This document shows, piece by piece, positions 1 to 5,342 of a stretch of DNA of 5,342 nucleotides. The notes beneath the pieces were generated by a model. That model was not told where the DNA came from and did not search any database. It saw only the letters and a list, made by a program, of their open reading frames with translations. Numbering within the stretch: position 1 is the stretch's first letter; every line of letters starts with the position of its first letter. The stretch is from assembly GCA_039920165.1 (NCBI GenBank), contig JBDSEG010000413.1:1-5342 (forward strand), in the 5' to 3' direction. Source of the DNA: JBDSEG01 sp039920165. GTDB taxonomy: Bacteria > Pseudomonadota > Gammaproteobacteria > Burkholderiales > Burkholderiaceae_C. Both the position numbers and the translations under genes were made by a program.

Positions 1-486
1 AACCCGCTTTTCCTGCGCGAGGAGGAACTGCGCCAGGGCATAGAGCTCTTCTTCTACGCCTATCGCGATTTCACGTTCGAATCGGACCAGCAGCTCAAGA
101 ACTATCATCTCGGCCGCGCCCATCACCGCGCGCTCTATTTCATCGGCCGCCACCCCGGCCAGACCGTGGGCAACCTGCTGTCGATCGTGAAGGTCACCAA
201 GCAGTCGATCAGCCGCGTGCTCAAGGACCTGATCGAGCAGGGCTATGTCGAACAGAAGAGCGGCGCGCGCGACCGCCGCGAACGCCGGCTCGAACTCACC
301 GAGAAGGGCAAGAAGCTCGAGCATGAACTGACCGAGCGCCAGAGTCAGCGCTTCGCCCGCGCCTATCGCGAGACCGGCGCCGAAGCCGTCGAAAGTTTTC
401 GCAAGGTGCTGCTGGGCCTGCTCGATCCGGCGGAGCGCGCCGAGGTCGAGAAGCGGATTCGCAGTGGACGCCTGCCGGCTCCCTGA
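1..486 (+). CDS. petP: MarR-family transcriptional regulator, PetP-like (5' end outside window)
   Basis: This is a winged-helix DNA-binding regulator. The reading frame is open from base 1 to the TGA at 484-486, giving 161 visible residues, so the true start lies upstream. A GTG at 166 is internal, because it would discard the N-terminal dimerisation helices. In visible-residue numbering, the recognition-helix region is about 64-84 (KVTKQSISRVLKDLIEQGYV). The wing is about 88-103, with the MarR signature of a DRRERR stretch followed by LELTEKG, and a C-terminal dimerisation helix follows. The gene sits 4 nt before an OmpR-class response regulator, the same pairing as petP-petR of Rhodobacter capsulatus, where PetP is a MarR-type protein and PetR is needed for cytochrome bc1 expression. 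The family call is firm. The petP name is inferred from gene order and may not reflect the same targets here. Confidence 0.9.
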   Translation, partial: NPLFLREEELRQGIELFFYAYRDFTFESDQQLKNYHLGRAHHRALYFIGRHPGQTVGNLLSIVKVTKQSISRVLKDLIEQGYVEQKSGARDRRERRLELTEKGKKLEHELTERQSQRFARAYRETGAEAVESFRKVLLGLLDPAERAEVEKRIRSGRLPAP

Positions 487-490
487 CGAC

Positions 491-1192
491 ATGGACGCCT
501 CGTCCGACAAGCCGCACATCCTCGTGGTCGACGACGATACCCGATTGCGCGAGCTTCTGAAATCCTTCCTGTCGCGCAACGACTTTCGCGTCACCGCCGC
601 CGCCAATGCGAGCGAAGCGCGACAGCGTCTCGAGGCGCTCGACTTCGACCTGATCGTGCTCGACGTCATGATGCCGGGCGAGACCGGTCTCGATCTCGCG
701 GGTTCGCTGCGCAAGACCGACGACGTGCCGATCCTGATGCTGACGGCGATGAGCGACCCCAAGGACCGCATCGCCGGCCTTGAGAAAGGCGTCGACGACT
801 ATCTCGGCAAGCCCTTCGAGCCACGCGAACTGCTGCTGCGCATCCAGAGCATCCTGCGCCGCGGGCGGCCGGCGGCGACGCTGGATGGCGAGCCGGCGCG
901 GCTGGTGAACTTCGGACCGATGGAATTCGATCTCGAACTGGGTGAGCTGAAGTACAAGGGCGAGCGTCTGTCGCTGACCGACACCGAAACCGCGCTGATG
1001 CGCGTCTTCGTCCGGCGCATCGGCGACGTGCTGAGCCGCGAGACGCTGTGCAAGAGCATCGGCGCCGCCGTCAACGAGCGTGCCATCGACGTGCAGGTGA
1101 CGCGGCTGCGACGCAAGATCGAGCCCGACCCAGGTTTCCCACGCTTCCTGCGCACAGTGCGCGGCCAGGGCTACCGGCTGGTCGACGCATGA
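491..1192 (+). CDS. petR: OmpR/PhoB-class response regulator, PetR-like
   Basis: This is a cytoplasmic two-component response regulator of 233 aa, close to the family's usual length of about 235. The receiver domain is residues 8-120: acidic pocket D14/D15, phospho-acceptor D58 in LIVLDVMMPG, T85 in LMLTA, and K107 in DYLGKPF. A winged-helix DNA-binding domain occupies about 134-233, with recognition helix ERAIDVQVTRLRRKIE and the C-terminal hairpin RTVRGQGYRL. I chose the ATG at 491 because the receiver begins right after it and it lies 4 nt past the upstream stop. A GTG at 464, preceded by a GAGAAG that could act as an RBS, would add 9 residues and overlap the MarR gene. Neither start has a strong Shine-Dalgarno. 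The histidine kinase 10 nt downstream is the likely partner. The name petR rests on the petP-petR gene order; ompR would be an equally common automatic label. Confidence 0.93.
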   Translation: MDASSDKPHILVVDDDTRLRELLKSFLSRNDFRVTAAANASEARQRLEALDFDLIVLDVMMPGETGLDLAGSLRKTDDVPILMLTAMSDPKDRIAGLEKGVDDYLGKPFEPRELLLRIQSILRRGRPAATLDGEPARLVNFGPMEFDLELGELKYKGERLSLTDTETALMRVFVRRIGDVLSRETLCKSIGAAVNERAIDVQVTRLRRKIEPDPGFPRFLRTVRGQGYRLVDA

Positions 1193-1202
1193 GTCCCGGC
1201 GG

Positions 1203-2546
1203 ATGAGCCTGTCCGATCTCTTCGAGCGCGTCGCGCGCTGGGCCGACCGCCATTCGCCGCAAACCCTGTTCGCGCGCGCGCTGATCATCCTGGTCGTGCC
1301 GATGCTGCTGCTCCAAGCCTCGAGCGCCTGGTGGTTCTACACCCAGCGCGGCGACAACGTGACAAACAGGCTGTCCGTCCTGCTGGTGCGCGACCTGCGG
1401 ATGCTGATCTCGCTGCGCGCCCAGTTCCCCGACGAGGCGCACCTCGACTGGATCATGCGCACGGCCCGCGAGGACCTCATCGTCTATGTCAACTTCCGGC
1501 CCGGGATCGTGCGCGAGTTCCGCGCGCCCCAGCATTTCGACATCGTCGGCCGAGAGTTGCAGGGCGCTCTCGATGCCGACCTCAAGCGGCCTTATTACAT
1601 CGACAGCAATATCGGCAACGAACAGGCGTTGATCCAGATCCAGCTTTCGGACGGCAACCTGATGGAGGTGGTCGTACCGCACCTTCGCCTGACCTTCGGC
1701 TCGAGCTTTGCCTATGTGCTGGCTCAGGTCGGCCTGGCTTTCGTGCTGTTTGGCCTCGCCCTCTGGTTCATGCGCCGCGAGCTGGTGCCGATCGAGCAGC
1801 TCGGCGTTGCGGCCGAGGCGTTGGGCAAGGGCCGCGACGTCGAGGTGTTCTTCGAGGGCGGCACGCGCGAGGTGCGCGGCGCCGCCGCCGCCTTCCGCAC
1901 CATGCGCAACCGCCTGCGCCGTCAGGTCCAGCAGCGCACCGAGATGCTGGCCGGTGTCAGTCACGACCTGCGCACGCCGCTCACCCGCATGAAGCTTTCG
2001 CTCGTCCTGCTGCCCGATCTGCCCGAGACCCGCGAACTGGCTCATGACGTCGTCGACATGGAGCGCATGATCGAGGGCTACCTGGCCTTCGCGCGCGGCG
2101 AGGGCGACGAGGACCCTGTCGATACCGATCTCGGCGAACTGCTCGAGGAAGTGGCTTCGGCGGCACGGCGCGACAATTCCAATGTAGCGGTGAACTGGCA
2201 GGGCGATATGCAGATCGTGCTGCGGCCCGTGGCCATCCGGCGCTGTCTCACCAATCTGGTGTCCAACGGCCTGCGCCACGGCACCCGGGTAGCGGTCCAC
2301 GCCGGCCGCGGCCGCAACGCCATAGAAATCAACGTCGACGACGACGGCCCGGGCATTGCGCCCGAGCGCCGCGAGGATGTCTTCCGCCCGTTCGTCCGGC
2401 TCGACGAATCGCGCAACGCCGATACCGGCGGCGTCGGCCTCGGTCTCACCATCGCCCGCGACATCGCCCGCACCCACGGCGGCGACGTGCTGCTGGCCAC
2501 CGCACCGCTGGGCGGGCTGCGCGTGGTTGTGCGGCTCCCCGTCTGA
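1203..2546 (+). CDS. EnvZ-like membrane sensor histidine kinase
   Basis: This inner-membrane sensor kinase of 447 aa should phosphorylate the response regulator encoded just upstream. A short cytoplasmic N-terminus is followed by TM1 at about residues 24-46 and a periplasmic sensor region of about 120 residues. TM2 lies at about 168-190, followed by a HAMP linker at about 190-243 with the usual P196. The dimerisation/phosphotransfer H-box is AGVSHDLRTPLTRMK with the phospho-acceptor H254. The ATPase domain shows an N-box (NLVSNGLRHG, N351/N355), a G1 box (DDDGPGI, 379-385), an F-box (FRPFVRL, 394-400) and a G2 box (GGVGLGL, 409-415). All catalytic motifs are intact. The ATG at 1203 follows GGCGG, a weak RBS, 10 nt after the preceding stop. 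The periplasmic region carries no motif I can link to a ligand, so the signal is unknown. Confidence 0.93.
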   Translation: MSLSDLFERVARWADRHSPQTLFARALIILVVPMLLLQASSAWWFYTQRGDNVTNRLSVLLVRDLRMLISLRAQFPDEAHLDWIMRTAREDLIVYVNFRPGIVREFRAPQHFDIVGRELQGALDADLKRPYYIDSNIGNEQALIQIQLSDGNLMEVVVPHLRLTFGSSFAYVLAQVGLAFVLFGLALWFMRRELVPIEQLGVAAEALGKGRDVEVFFEGGTREVRGAAAAFRTMRNRLRRQVQQRTEMLAGVSHDLRTPLTRMKLSLVLLPDLPETRELAHDVVDMERMIEGYLAFARGEGDEDPVDTDLGELLEEVASAARRDNSNVAVNWQGDMQIVLRPVAIRRCLTNLVSNGLRHGTRVAVHAGRGRNAIEINVDDDGPGIAPERREDVFRPFVRLDESRNADTGGVGLGLTIARDIARTHGGDVLLATAPLGGLRVVVRLPV

Positions 2547-2573
2547 GATAAAGTACGCAAAATCGAGAGAGAC

Positions 2574-3668
2574 ATGACCAAGACACAGTCCCTGAAATTC
2601 GTCCGCCACGCCCATCCAACGCCCGTCCCAGCCGACAAGCGTGCCGCCCTGCTGGCCGACCCCGGCTTCGGCCGGGTGTTCAGCGACCATATGGTGACCG
2701 TCCGCTACAGCGATGCCGAAGGCTGGCACGATGGGCGGATCGAGCCGCGCGGCCCCCTTTCGATGGATCCGGCCGCGGCCGTGCTGCACTACGCCCAGGA
2801 GATCTTCGAGGGCCTGAAGGCCTACAAGACCACCGGCGGCGGCGCGACCCTGTTCCGTCCGCGCGAGAATGCGCGTCGCTTCCAGAAATCGGCCGAGCGG
2901 CTCGCCATGCCGCTGCTGCCCGAGGAGATTTTCCTCGAGGCCGTCGACCATCTCGTCAAGCTCGACCGCGACTGGATTCCGGACGGCGACGGCAGCCTCT
3001 ACATCCGACCCTTCATGTTCGCCAACGAGACGTTCCTCGGCGTGAAGCCCTCATCGGACTATCTCTTCATCGTCATCGCTTCGTCGGTCGGCTCCTATTT
3101 CAAGTCCGGCGCCGATGCGGTGTCGGTTTGGGTTTCCCAGGAATTCACGCGCGCCGGGACGGGTGGCACGGGTGCGGCAAAGTGCGGCGGCAACTACGCC
3201 GCCAGCCTGCTCGCCCAGGCCGAAGCGACGCGGCATGGCTGCGACCAGGTCGTGTTCCTCGACGCCGCCGAACGCAAGTGGGTGGAAGAACTGGGTGGCA
3301 TGAACGTCTTCTTCGTCTTCAACGACGGCTCGATGTCGACGCCGCCGCTCGGCGGCACGATACTGGCGGGCATCACCCGCTCCTCGCTCCTCACGCTCGC
3401 CAAGGACAAGGGGATCAAGGTGCGCGAAGAACTCTATTCCTACGACCAGTGGAAGGTCGACGCGGGCAGCGGTCGCCTGCGCGAAGCCTTCGCCTGCGGC
3501 ACCGCCGCGGTCGTGACGGCGATCGGCACGGTTCGCGCCCCGGAAGGCGAGTTCAAGATCGGCAATGGCGGCTCGGGTGCACGAACAGAGGAGCTGAAGT
3601 CGGCGCTGGTCGATATCCAGCGCAGCCGTGCGCCGGACCCGCATGGCTGGATCCACAAGGTCTTCTAG
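2574..3668 (+). CDS. ilvE: Branched-chain amino acid aminotransferase (fold-type IV PLP enzyme)
   Basis: This cytoplasmic PLP enzyme interconverts leucine, isoleucine or valine and the matching 2-oxo acids with 2-oxoglutarate/glutamate, the last step of branched-chain amino acid synthesis. At 364 aa it fits the longer bacterial/eukaryotic-type BCATs rather than the roughly 309-aa E. coli IlvE class. Visible motifs are QEIFEGLKAY (75-84), RPRENARRF (95-103), YIRPFMFA (143-150), TGAAKCGGNYAAS with the PLP-binding lysine K203, EELGGMN (238-244), GGTILAGITRSSLL (260-273) and ACGTAAVVTAIG (307-318). The ATG at 2574 follows a purine-rich GAGAGA, an RBS with short spacing. The gap to the kinase stop is 27 nt with no terminator, so co-transcription is possible. 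Its stop overlaps that of the convergent csaA gene. No truncation or missing catalytic residue is seen. Substrate specificity within the family is inferred. Confidence 0.95.
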   Translation: MTKTQSLKFVRHAHPTPVPADKRAALLADPGFGRVFSDHMVTVRYSDAEGWHDGRIEPRGPLSMDPAAAVLHYAQEIFEGLKAYKTTGGGATLFRPRENARRFQKSAERLAMPLLPEEIFLEAVDHLVKLDRDWIPDGDGSLYIRPFMFANETFLGVKPSSDYLFIVIASSVGSYFKSGADAVSVWVSQEFTRAGTGGTGAAKCGGNYAASLLAQAEATRHGCDQVVFLDAAERKWVEELGGMNVFFVFNDGSMSTPPLGGTILAGITRSSLLTLAKDKGIKVREELYSYDQWKVDAGSGRLREAFACGTAAVVTAIGTVRAPEGEFKIGNGGSGARTEELKSALVDIQRSRAPDPHGWIHKVF

Positions 3669-4006
3669 AAGAGCCGGCCGCCATTCGGCACGACCCTGTC
3701 GGGCGCGAAGAGCACGACGCTGCCGTCCTCGGCTGGAAAGCCCAGTGTCAAGACTTGCGACATGAACTTGCCAATCTGGCGCGGCGGGAAATTCACTACG
3801 GCGGCGACCTGGCGGCCGATCACGCATTCCGGCGTGTAGTGTACGGTGATCTGCGCCGAGGATTTGAGTGTGCCGAGCTCCGGGCCGAAATCGATCAGAA
3901 GCTGGAGCGCTGGCTTGCGCACGCCTTCCAGCACCTTGGCTTCGATCACGGTGCCGACACGGATGTCGACCTTGGCGAAATCTTCGTAAGTGATCTGATC
4001 GGTCAT
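3665..4006 (-). CDS. csaA: CsaA-like tRNA-binding-domain protein
   Basis: This is a stand-alone tRNA-binding-domain (OB-fold) protein of 113 aa, matching the length of Bacillus subtilis CsaA (about 110 aa), a dimeric protein with proposed export-chaperone activity and a tRNA-binding-like fold. Characteristic motifs are FAKVDIRVGTV (10-20), GTLKSSAQITVHY (45-57), VVNFPPRQIGKFMSQVL (70-86) and the C-terminal VPNGGRL (106-112). The start is the ATG at 4006-4004; no strong Shine-Dalgarno precedes it. The gene lies downstream of the phasin gene, but a strong terminator sits 24 nt before its start, so it needs its own promoter or read-through. I could not identify a convincing promoter. Its stop shares CTAG with the convergent ilvE stop. 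The family identification is firm. Whether it acts as a chaperone or in tRNA handling here is unknown. Confidence 0.93.
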   Translation of the reverse strand: MTDQITYEDFAKVDIRVGTVIEAKVLEGVRKPALQLLIDFGPELGTLKSSAQITVHYTPECVIGRQVAAVVNFPPRQIGKFMSQVLTLGFPAEDGSVVLFAPDRVVPNGGRLF

Positions 4007-4030
4007 GGCGGCAGCCTAGCGGCGACCGGC

Positions 4031-4065
4031 AAAAAGAAAAGGGGCCGCCCATGAGGCTGCCCCTT
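4031..4065 (-). terminator. Rho-independent terminator of the phasin gene
   Basis: Read on the minus strand, AAGGGGCAGCC, a 5-nt loop and GGCGGCCCCTT form an 11-bp stem with one A/G mismatch (stem arms 4055-4065 and 4039-4049). A T-rich run follows (TTTTCTTTTT, 4040 down to 4031). It lies 31 nt past the phasin stop and 24 nt before the csaA start codon, so it separates the two transcripts. It is oriented for leftward transcription. Confidence 0.85.
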
Positions 4066-4095
4066 CTCGCCGTCGGCGCGGAGCGCCGCTCGGTC

Positions 4096-4533
4096 TTACT
4101 TCTTGGCGGCGATCGCGGCCTTGACTTCTTCGGTCAGCTCGGCGACGCGGAGGCTCAGGGCCTCGAAGGCTTCGGTGTGGCTCTTGCTGTAGAGGCTCAC
4201 CAGTTCCTTGGTGTTGGCAACGGCAACTTCGTAGCTCTTCTTCACGAAGTCGATCTGCTTGGCGGCCTTCTCCTCGACCGTGGCAGCGGACATCATCTCG
4301 CTGCCGGCTTTGGAGAGGTCTTCCATCGCCGAACGCATCATCTCGGTCTGACGCTGGGCGATCGCCTTGAACGATTCGACGGCCGTGGTGTTGGCGGCGG
4401 TGATGGCAGCGATGTTCTTGCGGTTCGCCTCGACCAGGCTTTCGGCGTTGATCATCGGCAGCTTGAACTCGCCGGTGAACTTGCTGAAGTCGAAATCGGC
4501 GAACGGATTCTTGAAAGCGGTATTGGCGTACAT
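4096..4533 (-). CDS. phaP: Phasin (PHA granule-associated protein)
   Basis: This is a small amphipathic helical protein of 145 aa expected to coat polyhydroxyalkanoate granules. Residues 1-30 are aromatic-rich (FKNPFADFDFSKF), and the phasin core starts at about 32 with SLVEANRKNIAAITAAN (32-48). Long alanine-, glutamate- and lysine-rich helices then run to a lysine-ended tail (AAIAAKK). There is no cysteine, tryptophan, signal peptide or membrane segment, as usual for phasins. I chose the ATG at 4533 because AGGAG (4544-4540) lies 6 nt upstream. An in-frame ATG at 4554 would add MSPEELH, but its codons would then cover that ribosome binding site. The gene has its own promoter flanked by two matching operators and is followed by a terminator. 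The family is clear; the symbol phaP is generic, since many species carry several phasins. Confidence 0.92.
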   Translation of the reverse strand: MYANTAFKNPFADFDFSKFTGEFKLPMINAESLVEANRKNIAAITAANTTAVESFKAIAQRQTEMMRSAMEDLSKAGSEMMSAATVEEKAAKQIDFVKKSYEVAVANTKELVSLYSKSHTEAFEALSLRVAELTEEVKAAIAAKK

Positions 4534-4539
4534 GTGAAG

Positions 4540-4544
4540 CTCCT
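4540..4544 (-). promoter_or_regulatory. Ribosome binding site deciding the phasin start
   Basis: AGGAG on the minus strand, within GAGGAGC, is 6 nt upstream of the ATG at 4533-4531. This strong Shine-Dalgarno supports the 145-aa form over the 152-aa form that would start at 4554. Confidence 0.8.
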
Positions 4545-4579
4545 CGGGTGACATTTTGACTGGCTTGGCGCGCCGCTAT

Positions 4580-4594
4580 GTTGCGATGCACAAC
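4580..4594. promoter_or_regulatory. Putative operator A (PhaR-type), downstream of the phasin promoter
   Basis: GTTGCGATGCACAAC is an imperfect palindrome with GTTG/CAAC arms. It shares TGCNNTGCACAA with operator B at 4639-4653. It begins at about the predicted transcription start (+1) of the phasin promoter, a typical repressor position. Alphaproteobacterial phasin genes are known to be controlled by PhaR, which recognises TGC/GCA-rich sites. Assignment of this site to PhaR is inference, and no phaR gene is in the window. Confidence 0.6.
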
Positions 4595-4601
4595 GATCCG
4601 G

Positions 4602-4629
4602 AATTTAGGGATCCGGCCGGCTAAGTCAA
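4602..4629 (-). promoter_or_regulatory. Sigma70-like promoter of the phasin gene
   Basis: On the minus strand, -35 TTGACT (4629-4624; 5 of 6 to TTGACA) and -10 TAAATT (4607-4602; 4 of 6 to TATAAT) are separated by 16 nt. The predicted start is near 4595, giving a 5' leader of about 60 nt before the phasin ATG. Placement between two copies of the same operator motif strengthens the call. Confidence 0.65.
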
Positions 4630-4638
4630 GAGGAGATT

Positions 4639-4653
4639 TTGTGCACTGCACAA
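4639..4653. promoter_or_regulatory. Putative operator B (PhaR-type), upstream of the phasin -35
   Basis: TTGTGCACTGCACAA is a perfect 15-bp palindrome (7-bp arms around one central base). It lies 9 bp upstream of the phasin -35 and 5 bp past the end of the TetR-like gene. Its centre is 59 bp from that of operator A. It shares TGCNNTGCACAA with operator A, suggesting that one dimeric regulator binds both. PhaR is the best candidate from known phasin regulation. The neighbouring TetR/COQ9-like protein is a less likely alternative. Confidence 0.65.
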
Positions 4654-4658
4654 TACAA

Positions 4659-5282
4659 TCATGAAGTGCGCGAATCCGGGCCCTGGATCAGCGTCGTCGG
4701 CTGGATGTTTTTCGCATATTTTTCAAAGACTTGTGCCCATCTTTCGGCACTCTTCAAGCGTTGGTCCAAGGCCGCCATTGTCTTCGACAAATCGAAGCTA
4801 TCGTCGCCGTGGAACACCCCGGAAACAGCATAATCGATGGCCAGAAGGCCATTTTGCCGCGCTGCACCAAAAAAGCCATCGGCCGGAATCGCGGCGGCCT
4901 CCAGCATGCAGGCCATGGAGCAGTGCAATGCCGGACTCAGCGCCAGCGCAAGGAACGGATTGCGGGCCGCCGCAAATCGGAGCCCACGCAGGGCAGGCCG
5001 GTAGGGTTTCAGCGAGTCGTAGCGGCGCATCATGGTGTCGAACAGCCTGTCGCGCGCCGTCTCCTCGGGATCGCGGCAAGACGGCACGCCGTCCAGCACC
5101 CGGGCGTCAATGCGGGCCATGAAAGCGGCGGCGAGCGCCACCTTGTCAGGAAACAGCCCGTAGAGTTCGGCGAAGCCCATCGCGGCCGCTTCGGCCACGT
5201 CGCGCAGAGCCACGGCGGCATATCCCTTCTCTCCGACCAGACGTAGAAAGGCGTCGAGCGCCGCTTCCCGCGTCTCGCTCAT
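4659..5282 (-). CDS. TetR-fold protein with COQ9-like C-terminal domain
   Basis: This is a 207-aa, all-helical protein. Residues 5-60 look like a TetR N-terminal domain: ALDAFLRLVGEKGYAAVALRDVA, then the HTH region LRDVAEAAAMGFAELYGLFPDKVAL. The putative recognition helix (about AMGFAELYGLF) has no basic residue before K47, which is unusual for a DNA binder. The C-terminal part, with ARDRLFDTMMRRYDSLKPYRP (76-96) and DDSFDLSKTMAALDQRLKSAERW (160-182), resembles the COQ9 / RpsU-divergent family, TetR-fold proteins linked to lipid or quinone binding. The start ATG (5282-5280) overlaps the stop of the upstream frame in ATGA, suggesting translational coupling. The gene ends 125 nt before the phasin start. 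It may be a TetR regulator or a COQ9-like lipid-binding protein. I cannot name a ligand or target, and PHA involvement rests only on position. Confidence 0.8.
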   Translation of the reverse strand: MSETREAALDAFLRLVGEKGYAAVALRDVAEAAAMGFAELYGLFPDKVALAAAFMARIDARVLDGVPSCRDPEETARDRLFDTMMRRYDSLKPYRPALRGLRFAAARNPFLALALSPALHCSMACMLEAAAIPADGFFGAARQNGLLAIDYAVSGVFHGDDSFDLSKTMAALDQRLKSAERWAQVFEKYAKNIQPTTLIQGPDSRTS

Positions 5283-5342
5283 GACGCCAGTTCCCGGGAA
5301 CGCCGCGACGCCGCCGCCAACGCCTTGTCGAAGACCGGCTGG
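5279..5342 (-). CDS. C-terminal end of an unidentified protein (start outside window)
   Basis: On the minus strand a frame is open from the window edge to a TGA at 5281-5279, encoding 20 residues that end in AAASRRSRELAS. Its stop overlaps the start of the TetR/COQ9-like gene as ATGA, the usual arrangement in coupled operons. This is the main reason for calling it coding. The tail is too short to identify a family. An open frame of this length can arise by chance in GC-rich DNA. Confidence 0.4.
   Translation of the reverse strand, partial: QPVFDKALAAASRRSRELAS

Noticed and set aside
464..490. GTG at 464 as the start of the response regulator
   Set aside because: It would add 9 residues without homology value and overlap the MarR gene. 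The ATG at 491 gives the normal family length. It is not fully excluded, as GAGAAG upstream could serve as an RBS.
296..1288. Long open frame on the minus strand opposite the MarR and response regulator genes
   Set aside because: It is a GC-rich antisense shadow. Its translation is low in complexity, rich in Arg, His and Ala, with no domain motif, while the + strand encodes clear conserved domains throughout.
2525..2552. Possible ilvE promoter, TTGTGC then TAAAGT with 16-nt spacing
   Set aside because: The -35 matches the consensus at only about three positions and lies inside the kinase coding region. This is no better than expected by chance.
1071..2951. A 626-codon open frame on the minus strand opposite the histidine kinase
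   Set aside because: It mirrors the kinase, crosses three real genes on the other strand and shows no recognisable motif. The kinase motifs on the + strand are complete.
3128..4054. Open + strand frame spanning the end of ilvE and all of csaA
   Set aside because: It is a shadow of two well-supported genes and has no family features. Its length is explained by the scarcity of stops in GC-rich DNA.
4081..4091. Small palindrome GAGCGCCGCTC between the phasin stop and its terminator
   Set aside because: The arms are 5 bp with a 1-nt centre, too tight to form a hairpin, and no T-run follows. It is likely chance in GC-rich sequence.
4639..4833. Short + strand open frame starting inside operator B (64 codons)
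   Set aside because: It runs antisense to the end of the TetR-like gene, has no RBS, and its GTG start lies within the palindrome.

Overview
The window looks like a piece of chromosome from a high-GC alphaproteobacterium, probably one that stores polyhydroxyalkanoate (PHA). This rests on the strong G/C bias at third codon positions, a MarR / OmpR-type regulator pair arranged like petP-petR of Rhodobacter, a small alphaproteobacterial-style phasin, and a TetR-fold protein with a COQ9-like C-terminus. I cannot assign an order or genus from sequence alone.

Left half (1-3668, + strand). Four genes are tightly packed: the 3' part of a MarR-family regulator (PetP-like, cut by the window edge), an OmpR/PhoB-class response regulator (PetR-like), a membrane EnvZ-like histidine kinase, and a branched-chain amino acid aminotransferase (ilvE type). 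Gaps are 4, 10 and 27 nt, with no terminator-like hairpin seen between them, so a single transcript is plausible. The regulator and kinase should form a two-component system. The link to the aminotransferase is positional only.

Right half (3665-5342, - strand). Transcription runs leftward through the end of an unidentified gene, a TetR/COQ9-like protein that overlaps it by ATGA, then a phasin and a CsaA-like tRNA-binding-domain protein. The phasin has its own regulatory region: a sigma70-like promoter (-35 TTGACT, 16-nt spacer, -10 TAAATT) flanked by two copies of a TGCNNTGCACAA motif. One copy sits just upstream of the -35 and one at about +1, as expected for repression by a PhaR-type PHA-responsive regulator. 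A good intrinsic terminator ends the phasin unit before csaA. The csaA and ilvE genes converge and share the palindrome CTAG as overlapping stop codons.

No mobile element, CRISPR array, RNA gene or clear horizontally acquired cassette is visible, and no stretch longer than about 130 nt lacks a gene. The genes are ordinary core-type genes. The most interesting items are the two-operator phasin promoter and the TetR/COQ9-like protein with an unusually non-basic HTH region.
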